DNA of 64,000 nt. Origin: Rebecca billardiae RCC1528. Its lineage: Eukaryota > Haptophyta. Positions 46,739 through 58,708 of this stretch are shown here, one piece after another (position 1 is the first letter of the stretch; every line of letters begins with the position of its first letter). The notes beneath the pieces are model-generated. The model was not told the origin of the DNA and ran no database searches. It was given only the letters and a program-made list of their open reading frames with translations. The position numbers and the translations under genes were made by a program. The stretch spans positions 930,001 to 994,000 of the forward strand of contig OZ251224.1 in NCBI GenBank assembly GCA_965240325.2. Direction: 5' to 3'.

Positions 46739-47317
46739 ATGCCGAACGGCCGGTCCAGGAAGCGCGACTTGCCCACACCACCACGTAAGTGCTCCACCGC
46801 ACTCGCCCTGCCCGCACGCGAGGCACGCGTGCACGATTGCCGTGTTTGCGGGCGCGTGCACGTCAGGGGCTGCGTGCGCCCGAATGGCATGGAATGGCAT
46901 GCCCGGAGGGGCGTAGTCCGATGGTACTTGCGGCATACCATCGGCCAAACGTAGTCTGCGCTTGGCCGGCCTTGGCCATGGTGTGCTCATGCGTGAACAG
47001 TGCAAGCCCTAACTCACACTGTCCCTATGTGCCCTGCTCGCACGCGCGCAGGCCATGTCGGCGGCGTGGGAAGCGGAGCGCTTGTTGAGAACTCTCCCGA
47101 GGCCCCTACCGACGTGCTCTCGCCAGTGGCCCAGCGGGCCCAGCGCGTCAGGCGCTTCGAATGGCAGCCGCGCGTGCGCGCGCAGCCGCACGACCTCATG
47201 CTGCTGCTGATCTACGCGAGCTTTGCGCTGCTGCGGCTGATGGCCTGCATGGGCGCGCGTTGTTCTGCTGGCGGCACGCGATCGACGCCGGAGCGTCGAT
47301 GCGCCAGCCCACGATGA
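46739..47317 (+). other. Possible small two-exon gene, unrecognised
   Basis: ATG 46739 encodes MPNGRSRKRDLPTPP, then a consensus donor GTAAGT at 46785. A pyrimidine-poor CGCGCAG acceptor ends at 47051. Joined in phase, the frame continues HVGGVGSGALVENSPEAPTD ... RRFEWQPRVRAQPHD, then a hydrophobic helix LMLLLIYASFALLRLMACMG, ending at 47317 (103 residues in all). The phase fit is suggestive, but the donor differs from the GTGCG type used by the other genes here and no family is recognised. An antisense frame is also open. Confidence 0.2.
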
Positions 47318-47704
47318 GCTCGAGCCGAGACTTGAAAAGGTTGGCATCGACTGGCAGACGCTCTGGAGGGCGCCGTGCCGCGATGGGCGTACTGCACGCC
47401 TAGGAGTGGTCGCGCACAGCTTCTGCGCGACGATGAGCTGAGGCTGCCGCTGGCGAGTCTGCCGCCGCCATTGCGGCCGCTTGGCTTCCCAGCCGTGATG
47501 TGTGTGCCAGGCGGGTAGGCAGGTCTCCAGTCGGCATTGCCACACGCAGACGCCTCACTATCTAACGCCTCAGCTGCTCGAGTCTGGCCGGCGGCGCCGC
47601 CGCCAGACTAGGTGCAGTGTGCGCGTCACCGCGTCAGTGCGCGCCTGCCGCAGCCAGCCCTGAGTGCCCTGGCCAGCCTGGGCCCGGGGCCGGGTCGCGG
47701 AGGC

Positions 47705-47720
47705 GGTCTCCTAGGAGACC
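47705..47720. other. Perfect 16-bp palindrome
   Basis: GGTCTCCTAGGAGACC, self-complementary, in non-coding DNA. Confidence 0.85.
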
Positions 47721-49908
47721 ATATAGCGCCCGGCGTTGAAGGAGAGTTGTGTGCGCGCCATGTAGTAGTAGTGCTGCCAGACGACTGTAGTGTAGGACCG
47801 CCGAATCATCCGATCGATCTCGGATTAGTCGGATTATCTCCGGCTGATCCGCCGTCCGCGGATAGTTTCGTCAGTTACCGTAGTCGTCAGTCTCAATGTT
47901 ACACGATCCGAATAAGCGGGCGCGGCGTCGGTCACTGGTCAGCCTCACTAAGCAGTCTCTGCTCAGTACTCACTGTAGTCTAGTCATTGTAGTTAGTGTC
48001 CGCCGCGATCTGGCACTACGAGCCACGACAGTCTGACAGAGACTAGAGAGTCAGAGTACTGAGTAGTTATTACATCACGGTCCCATGAGTCCGACGGTAC
48101 GGCAGACCCGCGTACCCCTCACAGCCCGCCGGGCCCAAGGGCTGGTCGGCTCAGTAGTAGCTAAGTCACTGTCATATAGGCTTAGCAGCGGTCACAGCCA
48201 CGAAAGCTATCAGCATTGGCCGCATCAGCACCAGATCATCCGCACCACTGCTTTAAGGTGGCGCTTCGCGCGGCCCGCACAGACGTGAGACGGCCCCAAG
48301 TCGCAGGGCGGCAGGCTGACGCGCGCGCCGCGTCGCCTACCGCGTACTCGTAGGTATTGTACTGATGCGCACTGGCCTCCACGTCGCCACCACACTCAGT
48401 CTCACAGTAGGACCGTCGTCGGCCTGGTACCTCTCACCGCAGTCATCCACTGCTTGAGACCGGTGCCAGCCTGGCGTGTCGCCCGGCGCGCGGCCCCGGA
48501 GGCCAGTACGGCCAGCCTTGCCGACCTGGCACGGTGATGACGACTCGTTGTTCAGCCGGGCAGCACGGTTCAGCACTCCACGCGAGCACGCTGAAGTCCG
48601 TGGCCGAAGTCGACCTAGGCTGGTCGTGAGTAGTGGCGTCTTGCGAGTGATGAGAGACGACGAATGCGTCAAGCTTCCAAGACTGACAACCCGTTCGACG
48701 AGGGGCGAGCCAGCTAGCGGTGCTAAGCTTGCCCATGGCCATGGTGCCACCGCGCGAGAGAGCATGCTGCTGCTGATAGAGGGCTCGTTATCTGAGGCGC
48801 CGTGTGATGAATGAAACATCACCGCACAGGCCACGACCGCAGTGGGCTGCGGGCAGGCTCCAGCTGACAGCCACGAGGGGATTGGCTGTCGAGCCGGAAG
48901 CTGGTGGCTGGCACCCGGCGAAGACCAGTCACGTGCCTACTGCAGTCTTCTGGCTCCATCGCAGGGACTCGGGCAGAGCAGGTGTCCAGAGGTTGAGCAA
49001 CACCGCCGGTGCAGCCGCCGATCATGTTGCAGTGTGTGGAGCACAAGAGGGGTTGCGAGCGCGCGTGGCGCGTGAGGGCGAATGCACACGAAGGAAACAT
49101 CCGCTTAGTGAGCTCCGACTGGCCAGCCGTATCTACCAGCCACTCGAAACACGCCGCGCGCCCGAAACCCCCGTGGTCCAGCCACCCGGTGCCCGTTCGG
49201 GGCAGGCACAGCCCAAACGGTTCATGTGCGTGCAGAACGGGCGTGGCGAGTGCACAACCAGCCGCAAGCGCTCACCTGCTCGCGCACCCTCCTCCATATG
49301 GTCCTACCGAGTGCTCCGCTCAGCGACGCCCTCGAACGGGCTCACACGGCTCTGCCGCACGACCAGCCAAGAGGCGCACGCGACGCGAGGGGAGGGCCTC
49401 GCCGGCCCTCCACCATCAACCGCGGCTCCCGAAGTGCCCTCCCCTCCGCTCCCGGACTCTGTGAGGTCCAGCCCAGCCGCACTCGCGTGAAGCGAGTGCG
49501 ATGGCGGAGAGTACCAGCCAGGAGGCTCATAGTAGTAGTGCACGGCATAACTAACTTCAACTAAATTTTAATTAGGGCGGACCTACGACCCGCCATTAAT
49601 TTCCTTTGCCTCCAACGCGCGCATCAAAGGACGATACAAATAACGGCCCGCCATACAGCTCTCTACCGACCGTACCCCCATAGTATATATGATCACGATC
49701 CGCCACACTTATTAGGTCAGGCTGCGATGAAGCGTTTTTAATGATATTCTATCCGGCTGACCGACCACCGCCCTCGGCCACGTGCGAGGGGAGCACGAGC
49801 GGGGCTGGCGCCCCGCGGGGGCGGGGCGACTCGACTCTGGTGACGCCTCCAAGCCGCTCGTGCCGCGCGCCTGGGGAGCCCGCGCTGCCGCTCGCCACGC
49901 CGCCAAAC

Positions 49909-51012
49909 ATGGGCTCTGACCGGGTCCAAAGCGCGCCAGGGCCTTTCTCTACGGCAGCGTCAAAACGCTGGGCCATCGCGCTCGCCGCCGTTCTCCCCAC
50001 CTTGGCTTTCCCTGGCGTGGCCATGGTACCAGAACCTTGCTCTACCACATCAGGATCTACGCGCAATGCGGTGCTCGTGAGGTCGGTGGCCCCGACCGAT
50101 GCACAATTCGCACGCGTGGTGACGTGGGCGGACGAGCTGTGTGGGACCGAGTTCGCACTCACAGTGAGCATCGACATCAGCTCTGAGCGAGGTAGAGCCA
50201 CCGCAGAGCGCTTTCGGGCGCGTGGCGTAGGCGTGCATGTATACGACCAGCAGGACATGTTCGACCAGTCTCCTGGGCTCGAGACCTTCCTGATTGAGCA
50301 ACACCCTTTCAAGGCTGGCAACGTCCTGGTGAACAAGGAGATGAGGAGGCGAAACGCAAGCTTCGCTTGGATGTTCCACGTGGAGGCCACCGTGCTCTGG
50401 GCACAGGCGGTCAACTTCTCGTTCGATTCCGTGTGGGTCATAGAGGATGACGTGGGCGTCATCTGTGGCCCATCAGCTGGTGGGCCAGCCGGGAACCTGC
50501 TGCCCTTCCTGAGAATATATGCACTGGGCACACACGCCAGGCACGATGTGGTTGCACACGCGAAGAGAAGCACGCTCAACTACCCATACAAGTACACGGT
50601 CACCAAACAATTCGGGCGACGTGTGCCGAAGTGGGGGCAGCGGTGGACATCGGAGTTTGTGATGCGCATTTCTGCGCGGCTGCTACGGTACCTGGCCGTG
50701 CTCGAGGCAGGCGGAGCGACAGGCATCTCAGAGATCGTCGTGCTGTCGGCCGCGCTCGCGAATACAACGCGCTGGAGCGTCGGTTGGCTCAACAATGAGC
50801 ACATCAGCCAGTACTACACTTGGGATGCCCGTGTGTCACGGTCAGTTTGGAAGCGGCTCACCACTGGCAACAGCACTGGATCCGAGAGCAGCCTCAGGAA
50901 AACGCTGATGCTCCGCAAGTACCTTCCTTCGTGGGCCACCCGACGTGTGCGCAGACCTCGACCGGCTGGAGGGGGGGATGGGTGCAAGCTGTACCACGCC
51001 CTGAAGTTCTGA
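49909..51012 (+). CDS. Type II membrane glycosyltransferase-like protein
   Basis: 367 residues from MGSDRVQSAPG; an in-frame ATG at 49741 would add 56 low-complexity residues that look like leader DNA. A signal anchor lies near residues 21-40 (WAIALAAVLPTLAFPGVA). The luminal part starts NAVLVRSVAPTDAQFARVV and carries VWVIEDDVG near residue 179, a DxD-like acidic motif at the end of a hydrophobic strand as in GT-A glycosyltransferases. WGQRWTSEFVMRISARLLRYL and NNEHISQYYTW follow. I cannot assign a CAZy family. It is likely a Golgi enzyme, in keeping with the other glycan genes nearby. Confidence 0.7.
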   Translation: MGSDRVQSAPGPFSTAASKRWAIALAAVLPTLAFPGVAMVPEPCSTTSGSTRNAVLVRSVAPTDAQFARVVTWADELCGTEFALTVSIDISSERGRATAERFRARGVGVHVYDQQDMFDQSPGLETFLIEQHPFKAGNVLVNKEMRRRNASFAWMFHVEATVLWAQAVNFSFDSVWVIEDDVGVICGPSAGGPAGNLLPFLRIYALGTHARHDVVAHAKRSTLNYPYKYTVTKQFGRRVPKWGQRWTSEFVMRISARLLRYLAVLEAGGATGISEIVVLSAALANTTRWSVGWLNNEHISQYYTWDARVSRSVWKRLTTGNSTGSESSLRKTLMLRKYLPSWATRRVRRPRPAGGGDGCKLYHALKF

Positions 51013-52489
51013 CGACACAGTGTATATACGGCAGAGCGCTAGAGTAGAACCGATGATATCCATCACCGAATATAATAATATGATACAGGCTTCTTATACC
51101 CCCATATGCTAATAATATATACAGGCTTCTTATGGCTGACGATCGACCGGATGGCGGTCCGCCCGTGTCAGCGTGTCCGACGTGACGCCTGATGACGACA
51201 GCTGTCACAGCCCATGAATATGATCCGTAGTGGGCGCGGTAGTCAGAGCTCCGGCCGTTACGCTCCCGAGTGACGCAATCTCTCGAAATCACGAAATGTG
51301 AAATATCCCCTCGGTTTGTAACTGTTTGAGTCCGTTTAAGTTCGTTAAGGCTTAATTCCAGGGTGTAGAATCCGCCTGTGCCAATTTCAGACTGCCAAAA
51401 TGTAATCTAGACGGTGCGATTCTGGTTCAAATATTAATAGCGAGATCGCCTTGGAGATCCCAGATCCGCCAGATCGTGTATCTCCCCTACTAATGTTGCC
51501 GAGATCGCGTCGAGATTGAGGTCGTATATCTCCAGTATGTGACATTTTTTCGTCGCAAAACTTGTCAGCGTGACCCCAGTCCCCACTCCCCAGGTCATTC
51601 CAGGCGAATATTGACATCCCGAAGTTTGAGAGCCTCGTCATCTCAAGACGACAGAAAGTTGGACGATTTTATTGGGCCACGCACCCCCCAGTGGGGCTCT
51701 GACCCCTCGTATATGATCCGGTCGCCATCACTGACGACTACTGAATCACTGAGTCCGGACTCCTGCTGCGCGATATATATGTGGCGTTATTGGCACAATA
51801 ACTGAGTGTCTAAGAGCGACACCAAGATCCGGCTCGCTTGGCATCATCAACCAGCTGTCCGGCCGGGGCGCCCGCCGCCCAGCGCGCGCAGTCCTGGTCG
51901 GACCCCTTTTCGGCAGCCAATCCGGTCGGCACCGGGCACCGCCTGCAGGACTTGCTCGGCGATTCCTGTTCCATCCGAGGCGACTCTTCTGGCCTCGGCG
52001 CGGCTCGGCCCAAGGTACGGGGGCGCCATGACACAAGGCGCCGAGCCGAGCAGGGGGCCCACGACACCGCACGCTACACTCTCCTCCGACCGCTCTCGAC
52101 CACGGGCAGCTGCGCCACCGCACTGCCCGCGCCCGTCGTTCGTTGGTAAAATCCCGACCTATGTAACATGATCGTGTCCCAATCATGATCATCATCGTGG
52201 ACTGTCCCAAGACGCAGTTCACGCCACGACCATCCAGCTCTCGGTCGTGCTCGACGCTTCGAGCGAGCAGGGCATGGCGGAGTGGCTAGACATATATATA
52301 TCGATCGATCGCGACGACTGCTACTGTACAGGACTGCGCTGCGCTATATATTACACTTCGTCATCAGACAGCAGTTCCGCCGGGCGCGATTATTTCTTCC
52401 AGCACTCGCTGCCGAGCACACCGCCCGCCAGGTGTGAGCAGCCAGGGGGTAAGACTCAAATTACAAGCACAATCATAGCTACCAGGGCG
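51013..52489. other. Intergenic region
   Basis: 1.5 kb between convergent genes, AT-rich from 51013 to 51800 then GC-rich. A short direct repeat, TACAGGCTTCTTA, occurs at about 51084 and 51120. I see no gene. Confidence 0.4.
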
Positions 52490-55400
52490 TTAGGCACGTC
52501 GCTGGCGCACGTCCCTCGCCCATTCGACATCGTCTGCGCCGCCAGCTGCACCACGCGCGGTGGCACCACGGCTCCGACGGCGCAGCGTCTGCACCCGCTG
52601 CTCGAGCTCCTCGACGCGCTGTCTGTCCGCGTCCACCGCCGCCTTCTCTCTCGCCAGCTCGCGCTCGAGTCGCGTGAGGTTTTGCTTCTTGCGCGCCAGT
52701 TCTTGCCGCGCGTCACGCAGCGTGCGCTCGAGCTCGTCGGCGCCGTCTCCCACGCCGCCCGCAGGCTCATCGGCCCCGCCGCCTGCTGGGCGCTCCTCCG
52801 CCTCGGCCGAGGCTGCACCGGGCATGGGCCCCTGCTGCTGCGCGCTTGCTGCCTGCGGCGCGGGCTGGGCGGCGCAGGTGGCGTGCGTGGCGGCGCGTCA
52901 GATCGGCGCGAGCAGCCGCCGCAGCACAGCGGGTGGTGCGGCGCGCCGAGCGGCACACGCACCTGCGGCTGGGCGGGTGCGACGAGGCTGTTGGCTGCGG
53001 CTGCCACCGCGAGGGGCGGCGCGCCCGCCCGGTGCGCGTGCTGCTGCGTCTCCGCGGGCGGCTGCTGGCTCGCCTCGCGCTCGGTGTCGCCGTCGAGGTC
53101 TTCGATCGGCGGCTCGGGCGGCTGGCGCGCGGGCTTGACCTCCACGGCGAACTCGAGCTGGTGTGCGGCGGAGCGGCGTGCGGGGCGCGCGCCGGGGTTG
53201 AGCCAGACGCGCTGCGCGCGGCGCGTGCGCGCGGCGCGCGTGGCGCACCTTGTCCTTGGGCCCGTTGGGGTCCGTGAACACACAGCTCCACGTGAACGTG
53301 CCTGCGCGCGGCTGCTGCACCACCATCGCGCGCCATCCCTCGCCCGCGGGGTCGGCGATCAGCACGGCGAGGACCGGCTGCTCGCGGCGCGCGCCCGTCA
53401 CCGCGTGCAGCTGCACGCTCACCGCCGGGTCGAGGCACGGCTGTGCGCCGTCCGTGAGCACGCGCGCGCGCACGAGCGCAGCATCACCCTCGGTGAACGT
53501 GTGGTGCTCGGCGCCCGGCGGCGGCGGCTCGAGCTGGAGGCGGTTGGGGACGCCGCTGGGCACCACGCGCAGCGCGAGCCTCGCCTCCAGCGGCGGCGCC
53601 GGCGGCGGCGGCATCCACTTGAGCTGCACCGTCACCTCGCGCGGCAGGCTCGCGCCGCCCCGCATCGGCGTGGCGAGCAGCGTGAGCTCCCGCGTCGCGG
53701 TCGCCGCGCGCCCCTGCGTCAGCAGCTTGGCCGACACGCAGCGCACGGCGCGCACGGCCCTGGGCGCGCCGGTGTGCAGCTGCACGAGCTCGTCCGCGCA
53801 CTCGATCTGGATGGTGGTCCCGCCGCCCGCCGCGCGCACCGCTCGCGCGAGGCACTCGTTCCCGTGCTCCCCGTCCAGCAGCACGGCCTCGAGCCCAAAC
53901 GGCCTGCCGTTGGACACCTCCGCGTGCGTCGGCCGGAGCACGCTGATGCACGCGGGCGCGCCCGCGGCGATGTGCACGCGGAGCGAGGAGGTGTCGAGGC
54001 GGTGTGTGGCGAGCGTGGTGTTTGCGAGGGCGCGCGGCGGCACGCGCGCGCTCAGCTCGACGACGGCGCCAGCGTCGCCGCTCAGCGTGTACGTGCGAGC
54101 CCACACCGCCGCACCGCCCGCCGACGCGGCCGCCTGCCCCTCGTCACCAGCCCACGGCGCCCACTTGGAGCCTTGGGCGGGCAGCAGCGTCACGCCCGCG
54201 TCGTCCTCCTGCGTGCCCAGCTCGACGGCGGACCAGTCGAGGCGGTCGGCCTCGAGCGCGCGCACCGGTGCGCCCGTCGAGTCCACCAGCTCGAGCAGCA
54301 GCTCGAGCGCCGAGCCCGACGGCACCTCCGCCCCCGGGCGCAGCGCGCGCAGCGGCCGCAGCCGCCACTCACACGGCGGCAGCGGCAGCCCTGTGAGCAG
54401 CAGCAGCCCCAGCCTGCCGCCCAGCCGCGCCTCGAGCTGCACCGTCTCATCCGGCGCGATCGCGATGAAGCACGTGAAGCTCGCCACCCCTTTCTTCACC
54501 TTGGCGCGCGCGACGTGCTCGGTCGCGCCGCCCGCCAGCCGGCGCTCCACCAGGAGCTCGCTGGCGCACGCGAACGCACTGTCGACGGCGCCGAGCGAGC
54601 AGGGGGCAGGCGGCGCGCCGTCCGCGTCGCCTGCCGGCAGGTGCACGCGCACGCTCAGCCTCTTGAGCGGCTCGTGCGCCTTGCGCGCCGCGCGCACGCA
54701 CGTGCTGCCGGCCACCTCGTCGAGCACGGGCGACTCTCCCTCCGCCACGTCGAACGCGAGCCAGCGCCTCTCGACGATCCACTCGAGCGCGGTGCTGCAA
54801 GGCGCCGCACCGCTCGCGGGCGGCGGCGCGGGCCACTCGACGGTCAGCCGCGCCGCGTCGCCGAATGGCGCGCTGAAGTGGAGCTGCTTGATCGTGAGTG
54901 TGCCCTCGGCCGGCGTCACTTCGTCCGGGTCCAGCTCGATGCCCTCGACGCACACGCGCAGGTACGGCGCCTCCACCTCGGCGGCCGCGCACGCGTTGCC
55001 CCACGCCGCCTCCACCTCGGCGGCCGCGCACGCGTTGCCCCAGCTGTCCGTCACTCGGAGCGTCAGCTTGCGCTGCACGTCCCCGTGCCGCACGGCCGTG
55101 CCGCGCGCGTGCGCGGCCGCGGGCTCGACGGCGGCGATGGCGCCGGCGGCGAGGAGGGGCGGCGTGCCGCCCACGCCCACGCCGTGCCGCGCGGGCACGA
55201 GGCCGCCCAGCTCGCCAGCCTCCTCGCCGTCCAGCTGCAGCCGGAGCGCGAGGTCGAGCGCGGCGCGGCCAGCAGGGAGCCGAAAGCCGGGCGGCTCGAG
55301 CCTCAGCCCGCTCAGCCTGAGCGCGCTCACGCGCGCCGCGCCTTGCGGCGGCAGCTCGCCGTCGAGCTCGGGGAGGCTCAGCTCGAACGGCTCGGCGCGC

Positions 55401-58400
55401 CAGTCCGGGCCGCGCACCACGCGCACGCCCTCGCCCAGCCCCGCCGCCTCGACGCGCACGCACGCGCCGATGCGCGGCAGCTGCGGCGCGTGTGCGAGCG
55501 CGCGCTTGTTGCTGTCGTGCAGCAGCAGCACGAGCGGCGGCAGCGCGCCCTCGCCCATGCGCACGAGCGTCCGCGCGGCGGGCGGGGGCGGCGTGTCCCA
55601 GTACGCGCACACACCCGACGCCTCGCCGGCGCGCAGCTCGAAGACCCCCTCGAACTCCGGCTGCGCGATGCACTCCGGCGCGCACGCTCGCACCGCGTAC
55701 TCGCCCGGGGCCATCGCGCGGCCGTCAAAGTGGAAGTAGCGGTAGTAGCCGTCGAGCACCGTGTCGTTGGCGCCGCGGCTCATCTGCAGCGGCGCCTCGA
55801 GGGCGCTCTCGCCGCTCTCGCGCGACACGATGTCCACGCTCAGCGTCCCGCTCAGCGGGCGCGCGCAGTACAGCTTCTCCGCCTTGCTGCTGTCGCAGCC
55901 GTTGCGCAGCGCCACGCGCAGGTACGTTTTCGCAACGCCCTCGATGCTCGGCGGCGGCGCGCCGCCCTTGCGGCCGAGCGGCGGGAGCGACAGGTAGCTG
56001 CTCGAGCTCGCGTGCACGCTCACCTCGAGCCGGTGCGGCAGCTGCCGCTTCAGCCCGGTGCGGTGCTTCGCCACCTCCGCGGGCGGCACGTTCAGGTCCT
56101 CGCGCCGCTTGATCTCGCCCAGCGAGATCTCGTCCGGCTCCACCGCCTCGCTCTCGTGCCCGACCACGCGCTCGAGGACCGCGCTGTACCCGCTGGTCTT
56201 GGCGGGCTCGGGGGGGCCGCCGAGCGAGACGAAGTGGAGCACCTTGCCGAGCAGCTTGACCCGGCCTTCCCGCTGAAGGCTGTACCGCACGTACAGCGGC
56301 CGCGCGCCCTCGGCGGTGTCCAGCTCGAGGCCGAGGTGGCGCAGCTTGGGTGTCTTGTAGTCGTGCGGTCGGTCGGAGTCGAGCGCACGCGTCTCGTACG
56401 GCCACGACACGTCGAAGTAGGTGCCCTCGTCGCGCTTGCACATCGCGCACAGGTAGTCGTGGGTCACGTCCCTGAGCGACATCGCCTCCGCGCCGCCGCG
56501 CGCGATGGCGGCCGCGGGTGCGGTGGAGCGCGTGCGCGTGCGCGGCGCGTCCGGCGCGCGCGGCCCCCTCGTCGGCCGCGCGCTCTCGACGCCGTGCGGC
56601 GGCGGCGGCGGCGGCGGCTCTGCCGCGAAGCGCACGTTGCGCTCGTCCACGCCCTCCAGCACCTGCCTGCGCGATTCGTACGTCAGCACGGACTTGTTCA
56701 TGTCCACCTGGAAGTCGGGCGGCAGGAAGAGCGCACCTCCCAGCCGGCCGAACGCCTCTGCCGGCAGCACGCGCGCGCGGTTGCGGTGCGCGCCGCCAGT
56801 TGAGGACGTCGGCGGCTTCATGCAGTCCCACAGCAGCAGGGGCTCGTGCGGCAGGCGGCAGCCGTTGTGGAACACCATCACGCCCGGCTCGCCCAGCGGG
56901 CTCGTCTCCTCCCCGCCGAGCAGCGGGAAGTAGAAGATGATGAGAACGCACTCATGAATGCACTCGTCTCCGCTGATGCTCACGCTCAGCGCGAGCCGCA
57001 GCTCCCGACCCCACGCGCTCAGCAGGCTGGCGTTCTCCGCCTCGAGCGCCGGGCGCTCGGCCTCGAGGTTGGCGGCGTTCTGCCGCAGCAGCATCTCCAG
57101 CGTCGCGCCGACGCAGTCGTCGTACCTGGGCAGCCGCTCGGGCGCGGGCGTGCGCGCGTGCGCGCCCAGCTCGGGCGCGGGCGTGCGCGCGTGCGCGCCC
57201 AGCGCGTACACGGCACTGCCGGTGGCGCCCGAGCGGATGCAGACCTCGAGACTCAGCCGGAGCAGCGGCTCGGTGTGCGCCGTGCGGCACACGCTGCCGT
57301 GAATGATCGGGAAGTACGCGTCGTTGAAGAACGAGACGAGCTTCAGCCGCGCCTCCTCCGATCCGCGCAGCTCGTCGAGCTCGGCGCCGGGCACGCGCGA
57401 GACGACAAACTTGGTGAATCTCGAGCCCCAGGCCGGGTCGGCAAGGCGATCGCGCTCCGCCGCCTCGAGGCCGTCGGCGGCGTAGCCGCCGCACCAAGGG
57501 TTCTCGCCCTTCTCGTTGAGCGCGGCGCACTCCTGCAGGTCCCACTTCGCGCACGCCACCTCCTCCGCCGCCTCGCCCGCCGCCGCCCCCTCGCGCCGGC
57601 ACGAGCGCGCCTCCACGCGCCCCTTGCCCTTGGTGAGCGCGGAGACAGCCATCTTGCAGCCCACGCCGTACTGCGAGATCAGCCCGGGGCACAGCGAGCC
57701 GTAGCTCTGGTAGTTGACGCCGGCGCGCCCGACGCTCTCGTCGCGCGCGTGGCCCGAAAGCCCGAGCACGAACAGGTCGGACAGGTCGGACGGCGTGCCG
57801 TTGAACCCGTCGCCATTGTCCCAGACGCTCAGCTCGGACGCGTCCAGGTCGACCTCCACGCGCACGCTCGGCACGCTGCGCACTGTGGAGGGCGGCGAGG
57901 GCTCGGCGGGCGGCGTGCCGCGCGTGTCGAGGCGGCGGCGCAGCTCGTCCATGCACGCCCAGAACTCGCGCAGCTCCTCGTCCTGCCGCGCGCCCACGCG
58001 CTTGTCCACGAGGTCGTGCAGCTTGGGCGCGCCGCGCCGCAGCGGGAAGCCAGGGCTGCACGCGAGCTCGGACAGCGAGCGCGCGGCGATGGGCGCGACC
58101 ACGTCGCCGCACGAGGGGCCGAGGAGCTTGAGGCGGGCGTGCTCCCACGTCGCCCGCACGCAGCTGTCCTCCTCCAGCGGGCTGATGCCCTCCTCGTCGC
58201 GCGCGGGCCGCAGCGAGTTTGGCAAGGCCTCGGTCGAAGCGGTGAGCTCACGGCTCAGCGCGCGCACCGCGACCTCATACGCGCACCGGACGTCCTCGAC
58301 GTGTTGCGTGTGGTGCCGCTTCATGGTCGCGTGCACGCCATTGTCAGTCAGCTCCTTGAACGCCTGGTTGAACCGCACATTCGTGCGCAACGTGTCCGTC

Positions 58401-58708
58401 ACGAGATTTAATGCGGGCGTGAGTTGCATGGACGTCCATTGCCGAGCGTCGACGGGCGTGGACGGGGGCTGCATACCGTCGTCGGTGCAGCCGGGTGCGA
58501 CGGACCCGAGGGAGCGCGCGTCGCCATCGCCACTGCTCGTGGCGTTGGCACCAGCGTGGGCGCTGATGGGCGCGGCGGGCGTGGGTGGGTCACCGTCCGC
58601 CGCTCCGTTCGCAATGCGACGGACGGTGGCGGGCGTAGCTTGGGCCGTGTGGGCGGTGAGGGGGTGCGTGCCGTCGCTCGCCTCACTCGTGGCGTGAGGG
58701 TCGCTCAT
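52490..58708 (-). CDS. SMCHD1-like GHKL ATPase, giant nuclear-type protein
   Basis: Exons 58708-53249, 53211-52963 and 52852-52490 give about 2023 residues; human SMCHD1 is about 2000. The first ATG is MSDPHATSEA. A GHKL/Hsp90-type ATPase shows an N-box QAFKELTDNGVHA (~115-127), a G1 box VWDNGDGFN (~295-303) and a G2 box SQYGVGCKMA (~345-354). The transducer part contains MVFHNGCRLPHEPLLLWDCMKPP, like SMCHD1. A long beta-rich middle (~750-1800) resembles its immunoglobulin-like repeats. The C-terminus is a coiled coil (DELERTLRDARQELARKKQN ...) and I see no SMC hinge. SMCHD1 relatives act in chromatin silencing and DNA repair. Introns are 37 nt (53212-53248, GTGCGC...GCAG, or possibly a frameshift) and 110 nt (52853-52962, GTGCGT...CGCAG). 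Confidence 0.8.
54985..55040 (-). repeat. In-frame 36-bp tandem duplication in SMCHD1-like gene
   Basis: The peptide WGNACAAAEVEA occurs twice in a row, encoded by two nearly identical 36-bp units. Recent slippage or unequal exchange without frame loss. Confidence 0.9.
57130..57205 (-). repeat. In-frame 33-bp tandem duplication in SMCHD1-like gene
   Basis: The peptide LGAHARTPAPE occurs twice in a row, encoded by two nearly identical 33-bp units between the ATPase boxes and the transducer part. Confidence 0.9.

Larger units (their letters stand above)
46360..49908. other. Long intergenic region
   Basis: 3.5 kb without a certain gene. Lower GC bias and mixed frames suggest decayed or non-coding DNA. 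It holds a diverged copy of the 49-bp element near 46484-46525, a possible two-exon frame (46739-47317), a 16-bp palindrome at 47705-47720, and an unrecognised open frame at 48804-49490 without clear coding bias. Confidence 0.45.

Noticed and set aside
48804-49490. 228-codon plus-strand frame
   Set aside because: Weak coding bias, no family, and competing frames of similar quality. Left as non-coding.
52247-56803. 1518-codon open frame on the plus strand
   Set aside because: It is antisense to the SMCHD1-like gene. It arises because GC-rich coding DNA rarely has stops in other frames, and its composition (Arg/Ala/His-rich) has no domain.
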